Source: Hyphomicrobium zavarzinii ATCC 27496 (GTDB lineage Bacteria; Pseudomonadota; Alphaproteobacteria; Rhizobiales; Hyphomicrobiaceae). From it: 64,000 nucleotides of DNA. The notes under the pieces are model-generated. The model was not told the origin of the DNA. It was given only the letters and a program-made list of their open reading frames with translations, and searched no databases. A program made the translations under genes and the position numbers. The number at the start of each line of letters is the position of its first letter. Positions within the stretch are counted from its first letter, which is position 1. Below are positions 13,522 to 22,465 of this stretch, one piece after another. The stretch lies in NCBI RefSeq assembly GCF_000383415.1, contig NZ_KB911256.1, positions 661,348 to 725,347 on the forward strand, in the 5' to 3' direction.

Positions 13522-13989
13522 TCAAGTCGGCGGCAGGATTGAACCTCGGGTTTCGCCGAGAGGAGCGCCGCGTCCGGCCAATAGCCAGAACGCCAGTCCG
13601 CCGGCCGCGCCCGAAAGCGCGTGGTAAACGCTCATGCTGGCAATTGCCGCCGCGACGAGAGCGAGGTCGGAGGGCGCGAAAACGCCCATGAAGGGCACAA
13701 ACCACAGGACAGCGGCGAGCGCCCCGAGGACAACGTAGCCGGTTGGGCCGCGGCGCCCGCCGAGCAGGTGGCGCCCTGCGAGCAGGGCCGGGATCCCGGG
13801 CAAGAGCGCATAGGCGAGCCCGGCGGGGATCAGCCCGGGAAGCTCGAACAGTCCCTGCCCGAACACGAGCAGGAGGCCGGTCGCGCCAGCCGCGAGCGAG
13901 GCCACGGCCGCCGCGGCGAGACGCTGAAGCGCGCCTTCTTTCGCTCGGCCGCCGGATGTCCGCGCCGTCGTTGCCTCGAGACTGCTCAT
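13522..13989 (-). CDS. Integral membrane protein between the mutase subunit genes
   Basis: 155 residues. The ATG at 13989 overlaps the TGA of the small-subunit gene (ATGA), so translation is coupled. After a ~20-residue soluble head there are about four hydrophobic segments (roughly 25-47, 50-70, 83-105, 110-145) rich in Ala, Gly and Leu. The gene is easy to miss because its frame is open upstream inside the mutase gene. I recognise no family. The overlap and position suggest a function in the same operon, but nothing shows whether it handles cobalamin, a metabolite or neither. Confidence 0.72.
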   Translation of the reverse strand: MSSLEATTARTSGGRAKEGALQRLAAAAVASLAAGATGLLLVFGQGLFELPGLIPAGLAYALLPGIPALLAGRHLLGGRRGPTGYVVLGALAAVLWFVPFMGVFAPSDLALVAAAIASMSVYHALSGAAGGLAFWLLAGRGAPLGETRGSILPPT

Positions 13990-15908
13990 GACGTGACGCC
14001 GAGCTTCTGCTGAAGGCCGGTGAGGGTCTGCACGGCGTCCGCGCCAGAGAACAGGAACTGGTCGACGCCCGCAGCCTTGAGCGCTGCTTCCTTGTCGCCC
14101 GGCCGCCCGGCCATCAGCACGAGCTTTGCCCCGGCGGTCTTGAGCGCCTTGGCGGTCGCCTCCGCGTGCTCGGCGTAGAGGGCGTCGGAGGAGCAGATGC
14201 AGGCAGTCGTTGCGCCGGAGGCGGCGAAGGCCTTGGCGGCTTCCTCGGCCGAGGCATAGCCATCGGTCGTCAGAACGGAGATACCGCCCGCGGCCAGGTA
14301 GTTCTTGATCCACGTCGAGCGCGCCGTGTGGTCGATCACCTGGCCGAGGCTCGCCAGGAACACGACCGGCGTCTTGCCGGAGCGCTTGGTGTAGGCATCG
14401 GCGGCATCGCGCAGCGCCTCGAACGGCTCAGCCAGGCGGTGCGGTGCGAGGGGGCGCACGGCCTGCTTCCACGTGACGGGCGAAGCCGCCTCGCGCGGCG
14501 CAACGGTCACGCCGTCGTCGCCCAGCAGCGGGAACGCCGAGACGCCCGTGAGATCGGAGCGGCCCGTCGCGATTGCCTTGGCACGCGCCGAGGCATCGGC
14601 CGCGATCTTGTCCTGCACAAAGCCCTGCTCGAGCGCGGCGAGGATACCGCCCTTGCTCTCGATCTCCTGCAGCAGGCCCCACGCCGTCTTGGCCACCTCG
14701 TCCGTGAGGGATTCGATGTACCAGGAGCCGCCCATCGGATCGAGCACGCGGCCGAGCCACGACTCTTCCTGCAGCACGATCTGGATATTGCGGGCGCAGC
14801 GCCGCGCGAAATCGTCTGCTTCGCCGAGCGCGGCGGTGAACGGCAGAACCGTGATTGCGTCCGCGCCGCCAAGCACCGCGCCCGCGCAGCAGAGCGTCGA
14901 GCGCAGCATGTTGGTCCACGGATCGCGCTGCGCCATCACGCGGAACGAGGCGCGCGCCGCGATGTGCAGGTTGGCAGCCGCGTCGCCTGCGCCCGAGGCG
15001 TCCGCGATGCGCCAGATGAGGCGGCGCGCGGCGCGCAGCTTCGCGACGGTGGCGAAGAGGTCGGTATCGGCGGAGACGGCGAACGAGATTTGCTTGAGCG
15101 CCTCGGACGGCGAAACGCCGGCAGCCTCGAACGCCCGGAGATAGGCGATGAGCGTCGCGCCGAGCGCGGCGAGTTCGTAAGCCTCGGTCGCCCCGGCTTC
15201 ATGGTAGATCGTGGCGTCCACGCGCACGGTGCGCGACAGCGGCGCCTTTGCGGCAGCTTCGCGCGCGAGCGCGATCGCATCGGCGAGCGCCTGCTCCAGG
15301 GAAACGGGCAGCGCGCCCCAGCGGGCGAGCGAGCCAATCGGATCGAGACCGAAAAGCACCTGCGCCGATTGCGCAGGGATGCCGAGGCCGGAGAGCGATG
15401 CGAGCAGATGGCGGGCGGCATCGGGAGCCCCGAGTCCGGCGTTGAGCTCCACCGGCGCGAGATCGAGGCGCATCCCCGAGAGGAGAGTCGTCATGTCGGC
15501 CGCGCTCTTGACGCGGCAGCCCGTCTGCCCGGGGGCTTCGACGTCGACCAGGATGCCGTTGCTGCCGCCTTCGAGCTCGGTGAGGATCTGCGTGTTGGCG
15601 CGTGCGGGATCCAGCGCACTGATCCGCTGGCGGATCTCCCAGCCGAGGCCGCGAACGGTGGAGGCCGCGCCGCGTGTGAAAGGCGCCTGGCCGGGGATCG
15701 CCGCCTGCAGCTCGGGAACGCCGTTGCTGCGCACGTAGATGGGCTCCACCCTGATCCCGTCGGCGGTGCGCGTTACGAGCTTCTTCTCGAAATCGGCGCC
15801 CTTGATCGCCTTATCGACGAGGGCCAGCCACTGCTCGCGGGTTGCTGCTTCGAAATCTGACGCAAGGGGTGTTGCAGAAACGCCCTGGGCAGGGTTAGCG
15901 GCCGTCAT
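13986..15908 (-). CDS. mutA: Methylmalonyl-CoA mutase, small subunit
   Basis: 640 residues, resembling the non-catalytic beta chain that pairs with the large subunit. It keeps the barrel-type fold ('GGSNGILVDVEAPGQTG', 'QRDPWTNMLRSTLCCAGAVLGGAD', 'ESWLGRVLDPMGGSWYIE'). Its C-terminal Rossmann domain lacks the DxHxxG cobalamin motif, as expected for this subunit. First gene of the unit mutA - membrane protein - mutB. It starts about 350 bases from the divergent HerA-type ATPase gene. Confidence 0.95.
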   Translation of the reverse strand: MTAANPAQGVSATPLASDFEAATREQWLALVDKAIKGADFEKKLVTRTADGIRVEPIYVRSNGVPELQAAIPGQAPFTRGAASTVRGLGWEIRQRISALDPARANTQILTELEGGSNGILVDVEAPGQTGCRVKSAADMTTLLSGMRLDLAPVELNAGLGAPDAARHLLASLSGLGIPAQSAQVLFGLDPIGSLARWGALPVSLEQALADAIALAREAAAKAPLSRTVRVDATIYHEAGATEAYELAALGATLIAYLRAFEAAGVSPSEALKQISFAVSADTDLFATVAKLRAARRLIWRIADASGAGDAAANLHIAARASFRVMAQRDPWTNMLRSTLCCAGAVLGGADAITVLPFTAALGEADDFARRCARNIQIVLQEESWLGRVLDPMGGSWYIESLTDEVAKTAWGLLQEIESKGGILAALEQGFVQDKIAADASARAKAIATGRSDLTGVSAFPLLGDDGVTVAPREAASPVTWKQAVRPLAPHRLAEPFEALRDAADAYTKRSGKTPVVFLASLGQVIDHTARSTWIKNYLAAGGISVLTTDGYASAEEAAKAFAASGATTACICSSDALYAEHAEATAKALKTAGAKLVLMAGRPGDKEAALKAAGVDQFLFSGADAVQTLTGLQQKLGVTS

Positions 15909-16259
15909 GTGGATTTCGGTCCTCCGTTGATCGGGCGGGTTTTTTCTGAAGCACCGCGGTGGGGTCTCTTCCTTGCGTGATTTCTATAGGGAAAAGCGTT
16001 CGCGCGCGCACGCAGAAAGCGGTTTTTGTGACGAAACCGCGACGGTTCGGCGCGCCTGAATTAGCGATCTTGCGGTGCCCGGAGCAACCGCGCCAACGGA
16101 ATTTCCCCAGCTTGACGAGGAGGCTCATGCAACTGAATTTGCAATGAGACCAGAGCCATGCAAAGAGGGCCAAAGGTGCAGAGGGACCCGAGTCGGCCGA
16201 CCGGCGTTCTGGCTGAAGTTGGGTTTGCGCCGGTCGCGGATGTCAATTCGGAGAGCGGG
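15909..16259. other. Divergent intergenic region, mutA / HerA-type ATPase
   Basis: 351 bases that should carry both promoters. I see no gene, repeat or convincing promoter pair. Confidence 0.4.
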
Positions 16260-17774
16260 ATGAGCCAGTCGGTGCTTGCGGACGGAAAGATCTTTATCGG
16301 CAAGAGCACGAAGCCCGAATACCTCGAGTTGCGCTTCGCAAACCGCCACGGCCTCATCACGGGCGCCACCGGCACCGGTAAAACGGTAACGTTGCAGGTT
16401 CTGGCGGAAGGGTTTTCCGCCGCCGGCGTTCCCGTTTTTGCGGCCGACATCAAAGGCGACCTCTCGGGCTTGGCCGCCGTCGGCGAGCCCAAGGACTTCC
16501 TGGTCAAGCGCGCAGCCGAGGTGGGCCTCGACGGCGACTGGAAGCAGCGCGCCTACCCCACCATCTTCTGGGACGTGTTCGGCAAGGAAGGCCATCCGAT
16601 CCGCGCCACCGTGCTGGACATGGGTCCGCTCCTGCTGTCGCGCATGCTGGAGCTCAACGAGGTGCAGGAAGGCGTGCTCAACATCGCCTTCCGCGTGGCC
16701 GCCGACGAGAAGATCCCGATCCTCGACCTCAAGGATCTCCGCGCCATCATCTCGAATGTCGCCGAGCGCTCGAAGGAGCTGGTTCAGAAATACGGCAACG
16801 TGGCGACGACCTCCGTCGGCGCCATCCAGCGCCGCCTGCTGGTGCTGGAGGAGCAGGGCGCCGACCAGTTCTTCGGCGAGCCCTCGCTCGACATCAAGGA
16901 TTTCATGCGCGTCGCGCCCGACGGTCGCGGCGTCGTGAGCATTCTCGCGGCCGACAAGCTGATGGAGAAGCCGCGCCTCTACACCACGTTCCTGCTCTGG
17001 ATGCTGACCAAGCTGTGGCAGACGCTGCCCGAGGCGGGCGACCTGCCGAAGCCCAAGCTCGTCTTCTTCTTCGACGAGGCGCATCTGCTGTTCAACGAGG
17101 CGCCGAAGGCATTGCTCGAACGTATCGAGCAGATTGCGCGACTCATTCGTTCCAAGGGCGTCGGCGTCTATTTCATCACCCAGAACCCGCTCGACGTGCC
17201 GAACTCGGTTTCGGCCCAGCTCGGCAACCGCGTCCAGCACGCACTGCGCGCGTTCACGCCCCAGGAGCAGAAGGCGGTGAGGGCAGCCGCCGAAACGTTC
17301 CGCAAGAACCCCGCCCTCGACACCGAGCGCGTGATCCTTGAGCTTAAGGTCGGCGAGGCGCTGGTCTCGACTCTCGAAAACAAGGGTGAGCCCTCCATCG
17401 TCCAGCGCACGCTGATCCGTCCGCCCGAAGGCCGCGTCGGCCCCGTCTCCGCCGACGAGCGGCTGAGCGTCGTCGAGTACAGCCCAGTCTACGGCAAGTA
17501 CGAGGAGGCGATCGATCGCGAGAGCGCGCACGAGATCCTCACCAAGCGCGCCGACAAGACGGCCGAGGAAGCCGGCGCCGGCAGCGGCGGAGGATGGGGT
17601 GACATCATCTTCGGTGGCGGCGGCGCGAGCGGATCGGGCGGCACCGGAAAGGGCCGTCCGCGTCAGGGCATGGGCGAGATGATCGGGCGGGATCTTCAGC
17701 GCTCGATATCGCGGACCATCGCCACCACGATCAAGAACATCATCGTGAAGTCGATTACGGGCCGCAGCCGCTGA
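16260..17774 (+). CDS. HerA-type / DUF853 P-loop ATPase
   Basis: 504 residues from the ATG at 16260, which follows GGAGAGCGGG; an upstream ATG at 16158 would add unsupported sequence. It belongs to the HerA/FtsK-like ATPases of the DUF853 (YjgR) group. Walker A GATGTGKT is at 35-42 and Walker B ends in 'FFFDEAH' (Asp272, Glu273). A later '[18 protein letters not shown]' is the usual sensor/arginine-finger region. A Gly/Ser-rich linker (~440-470) precedes a short basic tail. HerA relatives translocate DNA as hexamers, but the role of the DUF853 group is not established. A TIR-like gene follows after 86 bases. Confidence 0.9.
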   Translation: MSQSVLADGKIFIGKSTKPEYLELRFANRHGLITGATGTGKTVTLQVLAEGFSAAGVPVFAADIKGDLSGLAAVGEPKDFLVKRAAEVGLDGDWKQRAYPTIFWDVFGKEGHPIRATVLDMGPLLLSRMLELNEVQEGVLNIAFRVAADEKIPILDLKDLRAIISNVAERSKELVQKYGNVATTSVGAIQRRLLVLEEQGADQFFGEPSLDIKDFMRVAPDGRGVVSILAADKLMEKPRLYTTFLLWMLTKLWQTLPEAGDLPKPKLVFFFDEAHLLFNEAPKALLERIEQIARLIRSKGVGVYFITQNPLDVPNSVSAQLGNRVQHALRAFTPQEQKAVRAAAETFRKNPALDTERVILELKVGEALVSTLENKGEPSIVQRTLIRPPEGRVGPVSADERLSVVEYSPVYGKYEEAIDRESAHEILTKRADKTAEEAGAGSGGGWGDIIFGGGGASGSGGTGKGRPRQGMGEMIGRDLQRSISRTIATTIKNIIVKSITGRSR

Positions 17775-17860
17775 GAGAGAGGCTGCGCGAACGAGGAGAG
17801 TGGGTTGCGTAGCAAGGGCGTCGAGACGCCGTTTAAGCTGCGAGGCTCGAGGAAACAGAC

Positions 17861-19072
17861 ATGGCACGCATCCTCATCTGTCATGTGCCAAAAGACGGAA
17901 GCGTCGCCAGAGACCTGGGAGCCGCGCTCATGGGGCGCGGTCACTTCGTCTCGTTCGATGGCGAGCCTGACACGCTGCGCCCGGAGCGCGCCTCGCGTCT
18001 CAGGCAGTTCGAGGCCGTGATCGTCGTCTGGACGGAAACCTCCGCCCAGAGCAACGGCCTGGCGGAAATTGCGCGTGAGACGCTGCCTCTCAATCTCCTG
18101 ATCCCCGTCCGCGCGGACGATCTGGAGACGTCGCGGCTGCCGCTCATGTTCCGCAAGCTCAATATGCTGGCCCCGCGCGATGTCGATGGCATCGCGCGCC
18201 TTGTCGCGCGGCTGAGCACGGCGGCCTCGTCTCTGCGCGACATGGCCGAGCGCGAGCAGATAAGGCGCTCCGCCGCCCCCGCGCAGCACGCGCCCGAGCA
18301 GCCGCGTACCTCCGCCCGTCCGCCGCCTCTCCCGAAGGCGCCGGATCGTACCGCCGCCGGCGGCTCTTCCGATCGCTATGCCGCAAAGCCCATCGTCGAG
18401 CCCGCCATGGCCCGGCGCGCCCGGCCTCTGTTCGATCTGCCGGAGGTCGAGGCGGATCTTGCCTCCGTCGTGCCGCGGCGAGATTTCGCGCTGGAGCCTC
18501 CGCGCGTCCGCGATCCGGCTCCCCCGCAGCGTCCTGTCGCGCGTGCGCCGCAGGATCGCCCCACCGCTCCGGTCGTCACGGCCGAGGATCTGGCGAAGGC
18601 GGTCGACAACGGCCTGCTCGTTTACCATATCCCCGAGGCCATGTGGCTGGGCGTGCCCACGACGGTCGAGCTGACGCTGGGGCGAGACATTCTCGCGGGC
18701 CTCATGCAGGCGGAGGTCGGGCACGGCGGCATCGCTGGCGAGGACCGCCAGAGCGTTGAGACCTTGTCAGTCAGCCTCTACGGCAATGCGGACGCGTTCG
18801 AGATCGAGCGTCAGTCCGAGCGCACCCAATTCGTCAGTACGAGATACGCGCAGTCCGTTCGTGATCCGGCGACCTTTGGGCGCTGGGCGTGGCTCGTCAC
18901 GCCGCGCGCGGCCGGCCCTTATGAGCTCGTGGTGAGGATCTCGGCGCTCCTGCGCGATCATCACGGCGTGCCGGCGCCCGTGGCGCTGCCGGATCGCCGC
19001 TTCGGGATCGAAATCCGGGTTCCGCAAGGTGAGAGCCTCGTCTCCGCGCTTGCTGGCTGGCATCGCCGCTGA
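17861..19072 (+). CDS. TIR-like domain protein with uncharacterised C-terminal domain
   Basis: 403 residues. Residues 1-125 resemble a TIR_2-type domain: strand A 'ARILICHVPKD', 'GRGHFVSFDGE', then 'AVIVVWTETSAQSNGLAEIARE', where Glu69 sits where TIR NADases have their catalytic Glu. Residues ~130-240 are Pro/Ala/Arg-rich and disordered. Residues ~245-395 form a second, probably all-beta domain ('MWLGVPTTVELTLGRD', 'AGPYELVVRISALL') that I cannot name. No signal peptide, so it is cytosolic. The TIR call rests on pattern alone. It lies directly behind the HerA-type ATPase gene and may share its transcript. Confidence 0.72.
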   Translation: MARILICHVPKDGSVARDLGAALMGRGHFVSFDGEPDTLRPERASRLRQFEAVIVVWTETSAQSNGLAEIARETLPLNLLIPVRADDLETSRLPLMFRKLNMLAPRDVDGIARLVARLSTAASSLRDMAEREQIRRSAAPAQHAPEQPRTSARPPPLPKAPDRTAAGGSSDRYAAKPIVEPAMARRARPLFDLPEVEADLASVVPRRDFALEPPRVRDPAPPQRPVARAPQDRPTAPVVTAEDLAKAVDNGLLVYHIPEAMWLGVPTTVELTLGRDILAGLMQAEVGHGGIAGEDRQSVETLSVSLYGNADAFEIERQSERTQFVSTRYAQSVRDPATFGRWAWLVTPRAAGPYELVVRISALLRDHHGVPAPVALPDRRFGIEIRVPQGESLVSALAGWHRR

Positions 19073-19082
19073 GCGGACAAAG

Positions 19083-19113
19083 AAAAAGCGCGGGCCCTTT
19101 CGGGTCCCGCGCT
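19083..19113 (-). terminator. Terminator of sodB, shared by the convergent TIR-like gene
   Basis: Stem AAGCGCGGG / CCCGCGCTT continues through GGCCC/GGGT pairs with a small bulge. On the minus strand it ends in five T (plus-strand AAAAA at 19083-19087). Confidence 0.8.
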
Positions 19114-19140
19114 TCAGAACGAAGGAAGCGGCCCTGCGCG

Positions 19141-19731
19141 TTAGCCGGCCAGCTCTTCCACGTGCTCCCAGTTGACGAGATTGTCGAACCAGGCCTCGAG
19201 ATACTTCGGGCGCGCGTTGCGATAGTCGATGTAATAGCTGTGCTCCCACACGTCGACGCCGAGGATCGGCTGCGCGCCGTGCATCAGCGGGTTCTCGCCG
19301 TTGGGCGTCTTGGTCACTTCGAGCTTGCCATCCTTGATGGCGAGCCAGGCCCAGCCCGAGCCGAACTGCGTCACGCCGGCGTTGATGAAGTCGGCGCGCA
19401 CCTTGTCGAAGCCGCCGTAGCCGTCCACCAGCTTCTGGATCGAGCCCGGAAGCTTGTTGCCGCCGCCGCCCTTCTTCATCCACTTCCAGAAGTGGATGTG
19501 ATTGTAGTGCTGGCCAATGTTGTTCACGAGCGGCTGGTTCTTGCCGTCATAAGCGGCCTTGCAGATCTCCTCGATCGACTTGCCCTCAAGGCCCGACCCG
19601 ACGATCAGCTTGTTGCCGTTGTCCACGTAGGCCTGATGATGCTTGTCGTGATGGAACTGCAGCGTCTCGGCCGACATATAGGGGGCCAGGGCATCATACG
19701 CGTAGGGAAGTTCGGGGAGCTTGAAAGTCAC
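19141..19731 (-). CDS. sodB: Superoxide dismutase, Fe type (Fe/Mn family)
   Basis: 196 residues. Metal ligands are visible as His in 'LQFHHDKHHQAYVDN', His in 'GQHYNHIHFW', and Asp/His in 'DVWEHSYYIDYRN'. The 'GQHYNH' Gln placement is that of the alphaproteobacterial Fe-type enzymes; Mn or cambialistic use cannot be excluded. It dismutates superoxide in the cytoplasm, and there is no signal peptide. Monocistronic, with its own terminator. Confidence 0.94.
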   Translation of the reverse strand: MTFKLPELPYAYDALAPYMSAETLQFHHDKHHQAYVDNGNKLIVGSGLEGKSIEEICKAAYDGKNQPLVNNIGQHYNHIHFWKWMKKGGGGNKLPGSIQKLVDGYGGFDKVRADFINAGVTQFGSGWAWLAIKDGKLEVTKTPNGENPLMHGAQPILGVDVWEHSYYIDYRNARPKYLEAWFDNLVNWEHVEELAG

Positions 19732-20198
19732 GGCGGGATACTCCGTCTAGGGCGCGTCCGAAAAGGAGCACGACATTAAGTAAGGACGTGGGGCCGGCAC
19801 GCCATTCAGGGAAGAAGGAGCGGACCAGCCTTTGGCGGCGTTCAGTTCGCCCAATGCCTACCGGCTCAGGAGGTTCCATTCAAGCTTTGTCATGGAGAAT
19901 ACGGTCGGCGGACCGGAAGGCCCCTGTTGGGCCCAAAAAGATAGGGGTGCACCGACCCTGAACGGTGCACCCCCGTGGATCACGCCGGGGAAGATAGGAT
20001 CTCAGGGTAAGGGCACGTTAGCCCCCGTCCGCTGAACCGGTTCTGAATGGCGCATTCACCTGCGGTTCATTGTTGTGGCGATTTTGGGCCCGGCGGCTGC
20101 AAAGCGGCAGAAAGCCCCGCGGGCGCGACGGAAGTTTCGTCCCAGTCCGTCTTCCACTAGGACTAGTGGCACATATATCAGTCGGACCGGCCAAAGCG
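19732..20198. other. Divergent intergenic region, sodB / macA-like
   Basis: 467 bases without a convincing gene. The one structured element is an 11-base perfect inverted repeat at 19944-19973. Confidence 0.5.
19944..19973. repeat. Perfect 11-base inverted repeat
   Basis: GGGGTGCACCG (19944-19954) and CGGTGCACCCC (19963-19973) are separated by eight bases. No T-run follows, so an operator or a structured leader is more likely than a terminator. Confidence 0.6.
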
Positions 20199-21680
20199 AT
20201 GAAAAGACCTTTCAGCTCCCTGTTCACCCTTGCGGTCCCCGTGGCCGCGCTCGGTCTTGCCGTTGTATGGATGCTGGGCCTCAACACGCGCACCGCCGGC
20301 AATATCGTCTACGATACGGTGCCTGCCTCCAAGGGACAGATCCGCAAGATCGTCTCCACCTCCGGTCCCGTGCGCGCCCTCGTGACCGTGAGCGTCGGCT
20401 CGCAGCTCTCCGGGCAGGTCGACGACGTCCGGGTCGATTTCAATAGCGAGGTTAAGCCGGGCGACATCCTGGCAACGCTCGATTCCAAGACGTTCGCGGC
20501 GAAGGTCGAGCAGGCCAAGGCAGACCTCGCCGCCGCAGAGGCCGCGCTTGCGAACCAGGAAGCGGCGATGCAGAAATCCAAGGCCGTGTTGCAGGCTGCG
20601 GAAACGAACGTCGCGCGCCAGGAGGCCTTGGCCGAGAAGCGCCTGTCGCCCCAGCTGACCTACGAGACGGCGTTGCGTGACCGCGACGTCGCGAAGGCGG
20701 ACATCGCCGTGGCCGAGGCGCAGGTCGCGAGCGCACGCGCAACCATCCAGCAGCGCAAGGCCGCCCTCGATCAGGCGTCCATCGATCTCGAGCGTGCGGA
20801 GATTCGCTCGCCCATCGACGGCACGGTGATCTCCCGCACCGTCGATCCCGGCCAGACGGTTGCCGCGAGCCTGCAGGCGCCCGAGCTGTTCAAGATCGCC
20901 CAGGATCTCTCCCGCATCCGCATCGAGGCCCAGGTGAACGAGGCCGACGTAGGTGCCGTCGCGGAAGGCAATGCAGCGACGTTCACCGTCGACGCCTATC
21001 CCGATCGGCAGTTCGAAGGCCGCGTCACCCAGGTGCGCCTAGCCGCCACCGAAATCAGCAGCGTCGTCACCTATACCGTGATCATCGAAGCCGCCAACGA
21101 TGGCCGCAAGCTGTTTCCCGGCATGACGGCCAACGTTATGATCATTTCCGCCACCCGCGATGGCGTGCTGCGCGTCTCGAACGATGCGCTTCGTTTCAAG
21201 CCCAAGATCCCCCGTGCCGATACGCAGGGCCGCGGCGCCAATCGCGGTTCGGGCGGCGGAGACCGCACCGGCCGCATGCTGGAGCGCCTCAACACCGAGG
21301 TCGGCCTGACCGACGAGCAGCAGACGGCCGTCAAGGACGCACTCGCCAAGCTCGGCCAGGAGACGCGCGACAGCGCCCAGGGCGGCGGTCTCATGTCCGG
21401 CCCCGGCGATCCGATCGTGTTCCGCCAGAAGGCGACCGCGCGCATCGAGCAGGCGCTCGGCCCCACGATGACTGAGGATCAGCGCATCAAGTTCCAGCGC
21501 TGGAAGGACGGCCGCGAGACTGCCCGCTTCGCAACGGTATGGGTGCTCGGAAAGACTGGAGTGCCCGAGCGGCGCAACATCCGCACCGGCATTGCCGACG
21601 ACCAGTTCATCGAGGTTCTGGGCGGCGATCTCAAGGAAGGCGAGCCCGTCATCTTGCGTGGCCGGGACGTGAAGTCATGA
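20199..21680 (+). CDS. MacA-like periplasmic adaptor of an ABC efflux system
   Basis: 493 residues from the ATG at 20199, which opens into an uncleaved anchor or signal (about residues 8-28). Membrane-fusion protein order: lipoyl half ('VSVGSQLSGQVDDVRVDFNSEVKPGDI'), a long Ala/Glu/Gln coiled coil (~95-200), second lipoyl half ('AEIRSPIDGTVISRTVDPGQTV'), and beta-barrel. The family's usual region after 'NDALRFKP' is expanded by ~110 residues containing 'GLTDEQQTAVKDAL' and 'MTEDQRIKFQRWKDG', reminiscent of LTxxQ/Spy-type helices. Its stop overlaps the next ATG (ATGA). With the two following genes it forms a tripartite MacAB-type exporter; substrate unknown. Confidence 0.92.
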   Translation: MKRPFSSLFTLAVPVAALGLAVVWMLGLNTRTAGNIVYDTVPASKGQIRKIVSTSGPVRALVTVSVGSQLSGQVDDVRVDFNSEVKPGDILATLDSKTFAAKVEQAKADLAAAEAALANQEAAMQKSKAVLQAAETNVARQEALAEKRLSPQLTYETALRDRDVAKADIAVAEAQVASARATIQQRKAALDQASIDLERAEIRSPIDGTVISRTVDPGQTVAASLQAPELFKIAQDLSRIRIEAQVNEADVGAVAEGNAATFTVDAYPDRQFEGRVTQVRLAATEISSVVTYTVIIEAANDGRKLFPGMTANVMIISATRDGVLRVSNDALRFKPKIPRADTQGRGANRGSGGGDRTGRMLERLNTEVGLTDEQQTAVKDALAKLGQETRDSAQGGGLMSGPGDPIVFRQKATARIEQALGPTMTEDQRIKFQRWKDGRETARFATVWVLGKTGVPERRNIRTGIADDQFIEVLGGDLKEGEPVILRGRDVKS

Positions 21681-22465
21681 CCGTGATCGAAAGATCTCCG
21701 TCATCGGTCCCGGGGCGCGAGGGGGCTTCGTCCGCAACGCCCCTCATCTCGGCCCGCGACCTGAGCAAGATCTATCGGGTGGGAGAGCAGGACCTCGTTG
21801 CCCTCGACAAGGTGTCGCTCGATATCGCGGCTGGAGATTTCGTGGCGATCATGGGGCCCTCCGGCTCCGGCAAGTCGACCATGATGAACCTCATCGGCGC
21901 GCTCGACGTGCCGACCTCTGGAAACCTCGTGATCGACGGACGCGACATCGGCAGCCTCTCCGCCGACGAGCTTGCCGATCTCAGGAACCGCTCGATCGGC
22001 TTCGTTTTCCAGCAGTTCAATTTGCTGCCGCGCACCAGCGCACTGAAACAGGTCATGCTGCCGCTTCTCTACGCGCACCCCCGTCCCGAGAACATGGAGG
22101 AGATGGCGCGCCGCCGGCTGGAGCAGGTGGGGCTGGCAAGCCGCATGGACCACACGCCACGCCAGCTTTCAGGCGGCCAGCAGCAGCGCGTCGCCATCGC
22201 GCGCGCCATCGTAAACAATCCGAAGATCCTGCTTGCCGACGAGCCGACCGGCGCCCTCGACACCAAGACGTCGGAAGAGATCATGCAGGTCTTCACGGCG
22301 CTGAACCGAGAAGGCATCACCGTCGTTCTTGTCACCCATGAGCCGGAGATCGCGCTCTGGGCCGGGCGGCGCATTACGTTTCGCGATGGCCGCATCATCG
22401 ACGACGTTCGGCAGACGCCGATCACCGCAGCCGCACCTCCGCCAGCCGGAGGCCAGCCGCAATGA
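21677..22465 (+). CDS. MacB/LolD-type ABC transporter ATP-binding protein
   Basis: 262 residues from the ATG at 21677, overlapping the adaptor stop. ATPase signatures: Walker A 'GPSGSGKST', Q-loop 'FVFQQFNLLPRTSA', ABC signature 'LSGGQQQR', Walker B 'ILLADEPTGALD' and H-loop 'VTHE'. It powers the FtsX-type permease encoded next (ATGA overlap). The enzyme is split from the permease, whereas E. coli MacB is one chain. Confidence 0.95.
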   Translation: MTVIERSPSSVPGREGASSATPLISARDLSKIYRVGEQDLVALDKVSLDIAAGDFVAIMGPSGSGKSTMMNLIGALDVPTSGNLVIDGRDIGSLSADELADLRNRSIGFVFQQFNLLPRTSALKQVMLPLLYAHPRPENMEEMARRRLEQVGLASRMDHTPRQLSGGQQQRVAIARAIVNNPKILLADEPTGALDTKTSEEIMQVFTALNREGITVVLVTHEPEIALWAGRRITFRDGRIIDDVRQTPITAAAPPPAGGQPQ

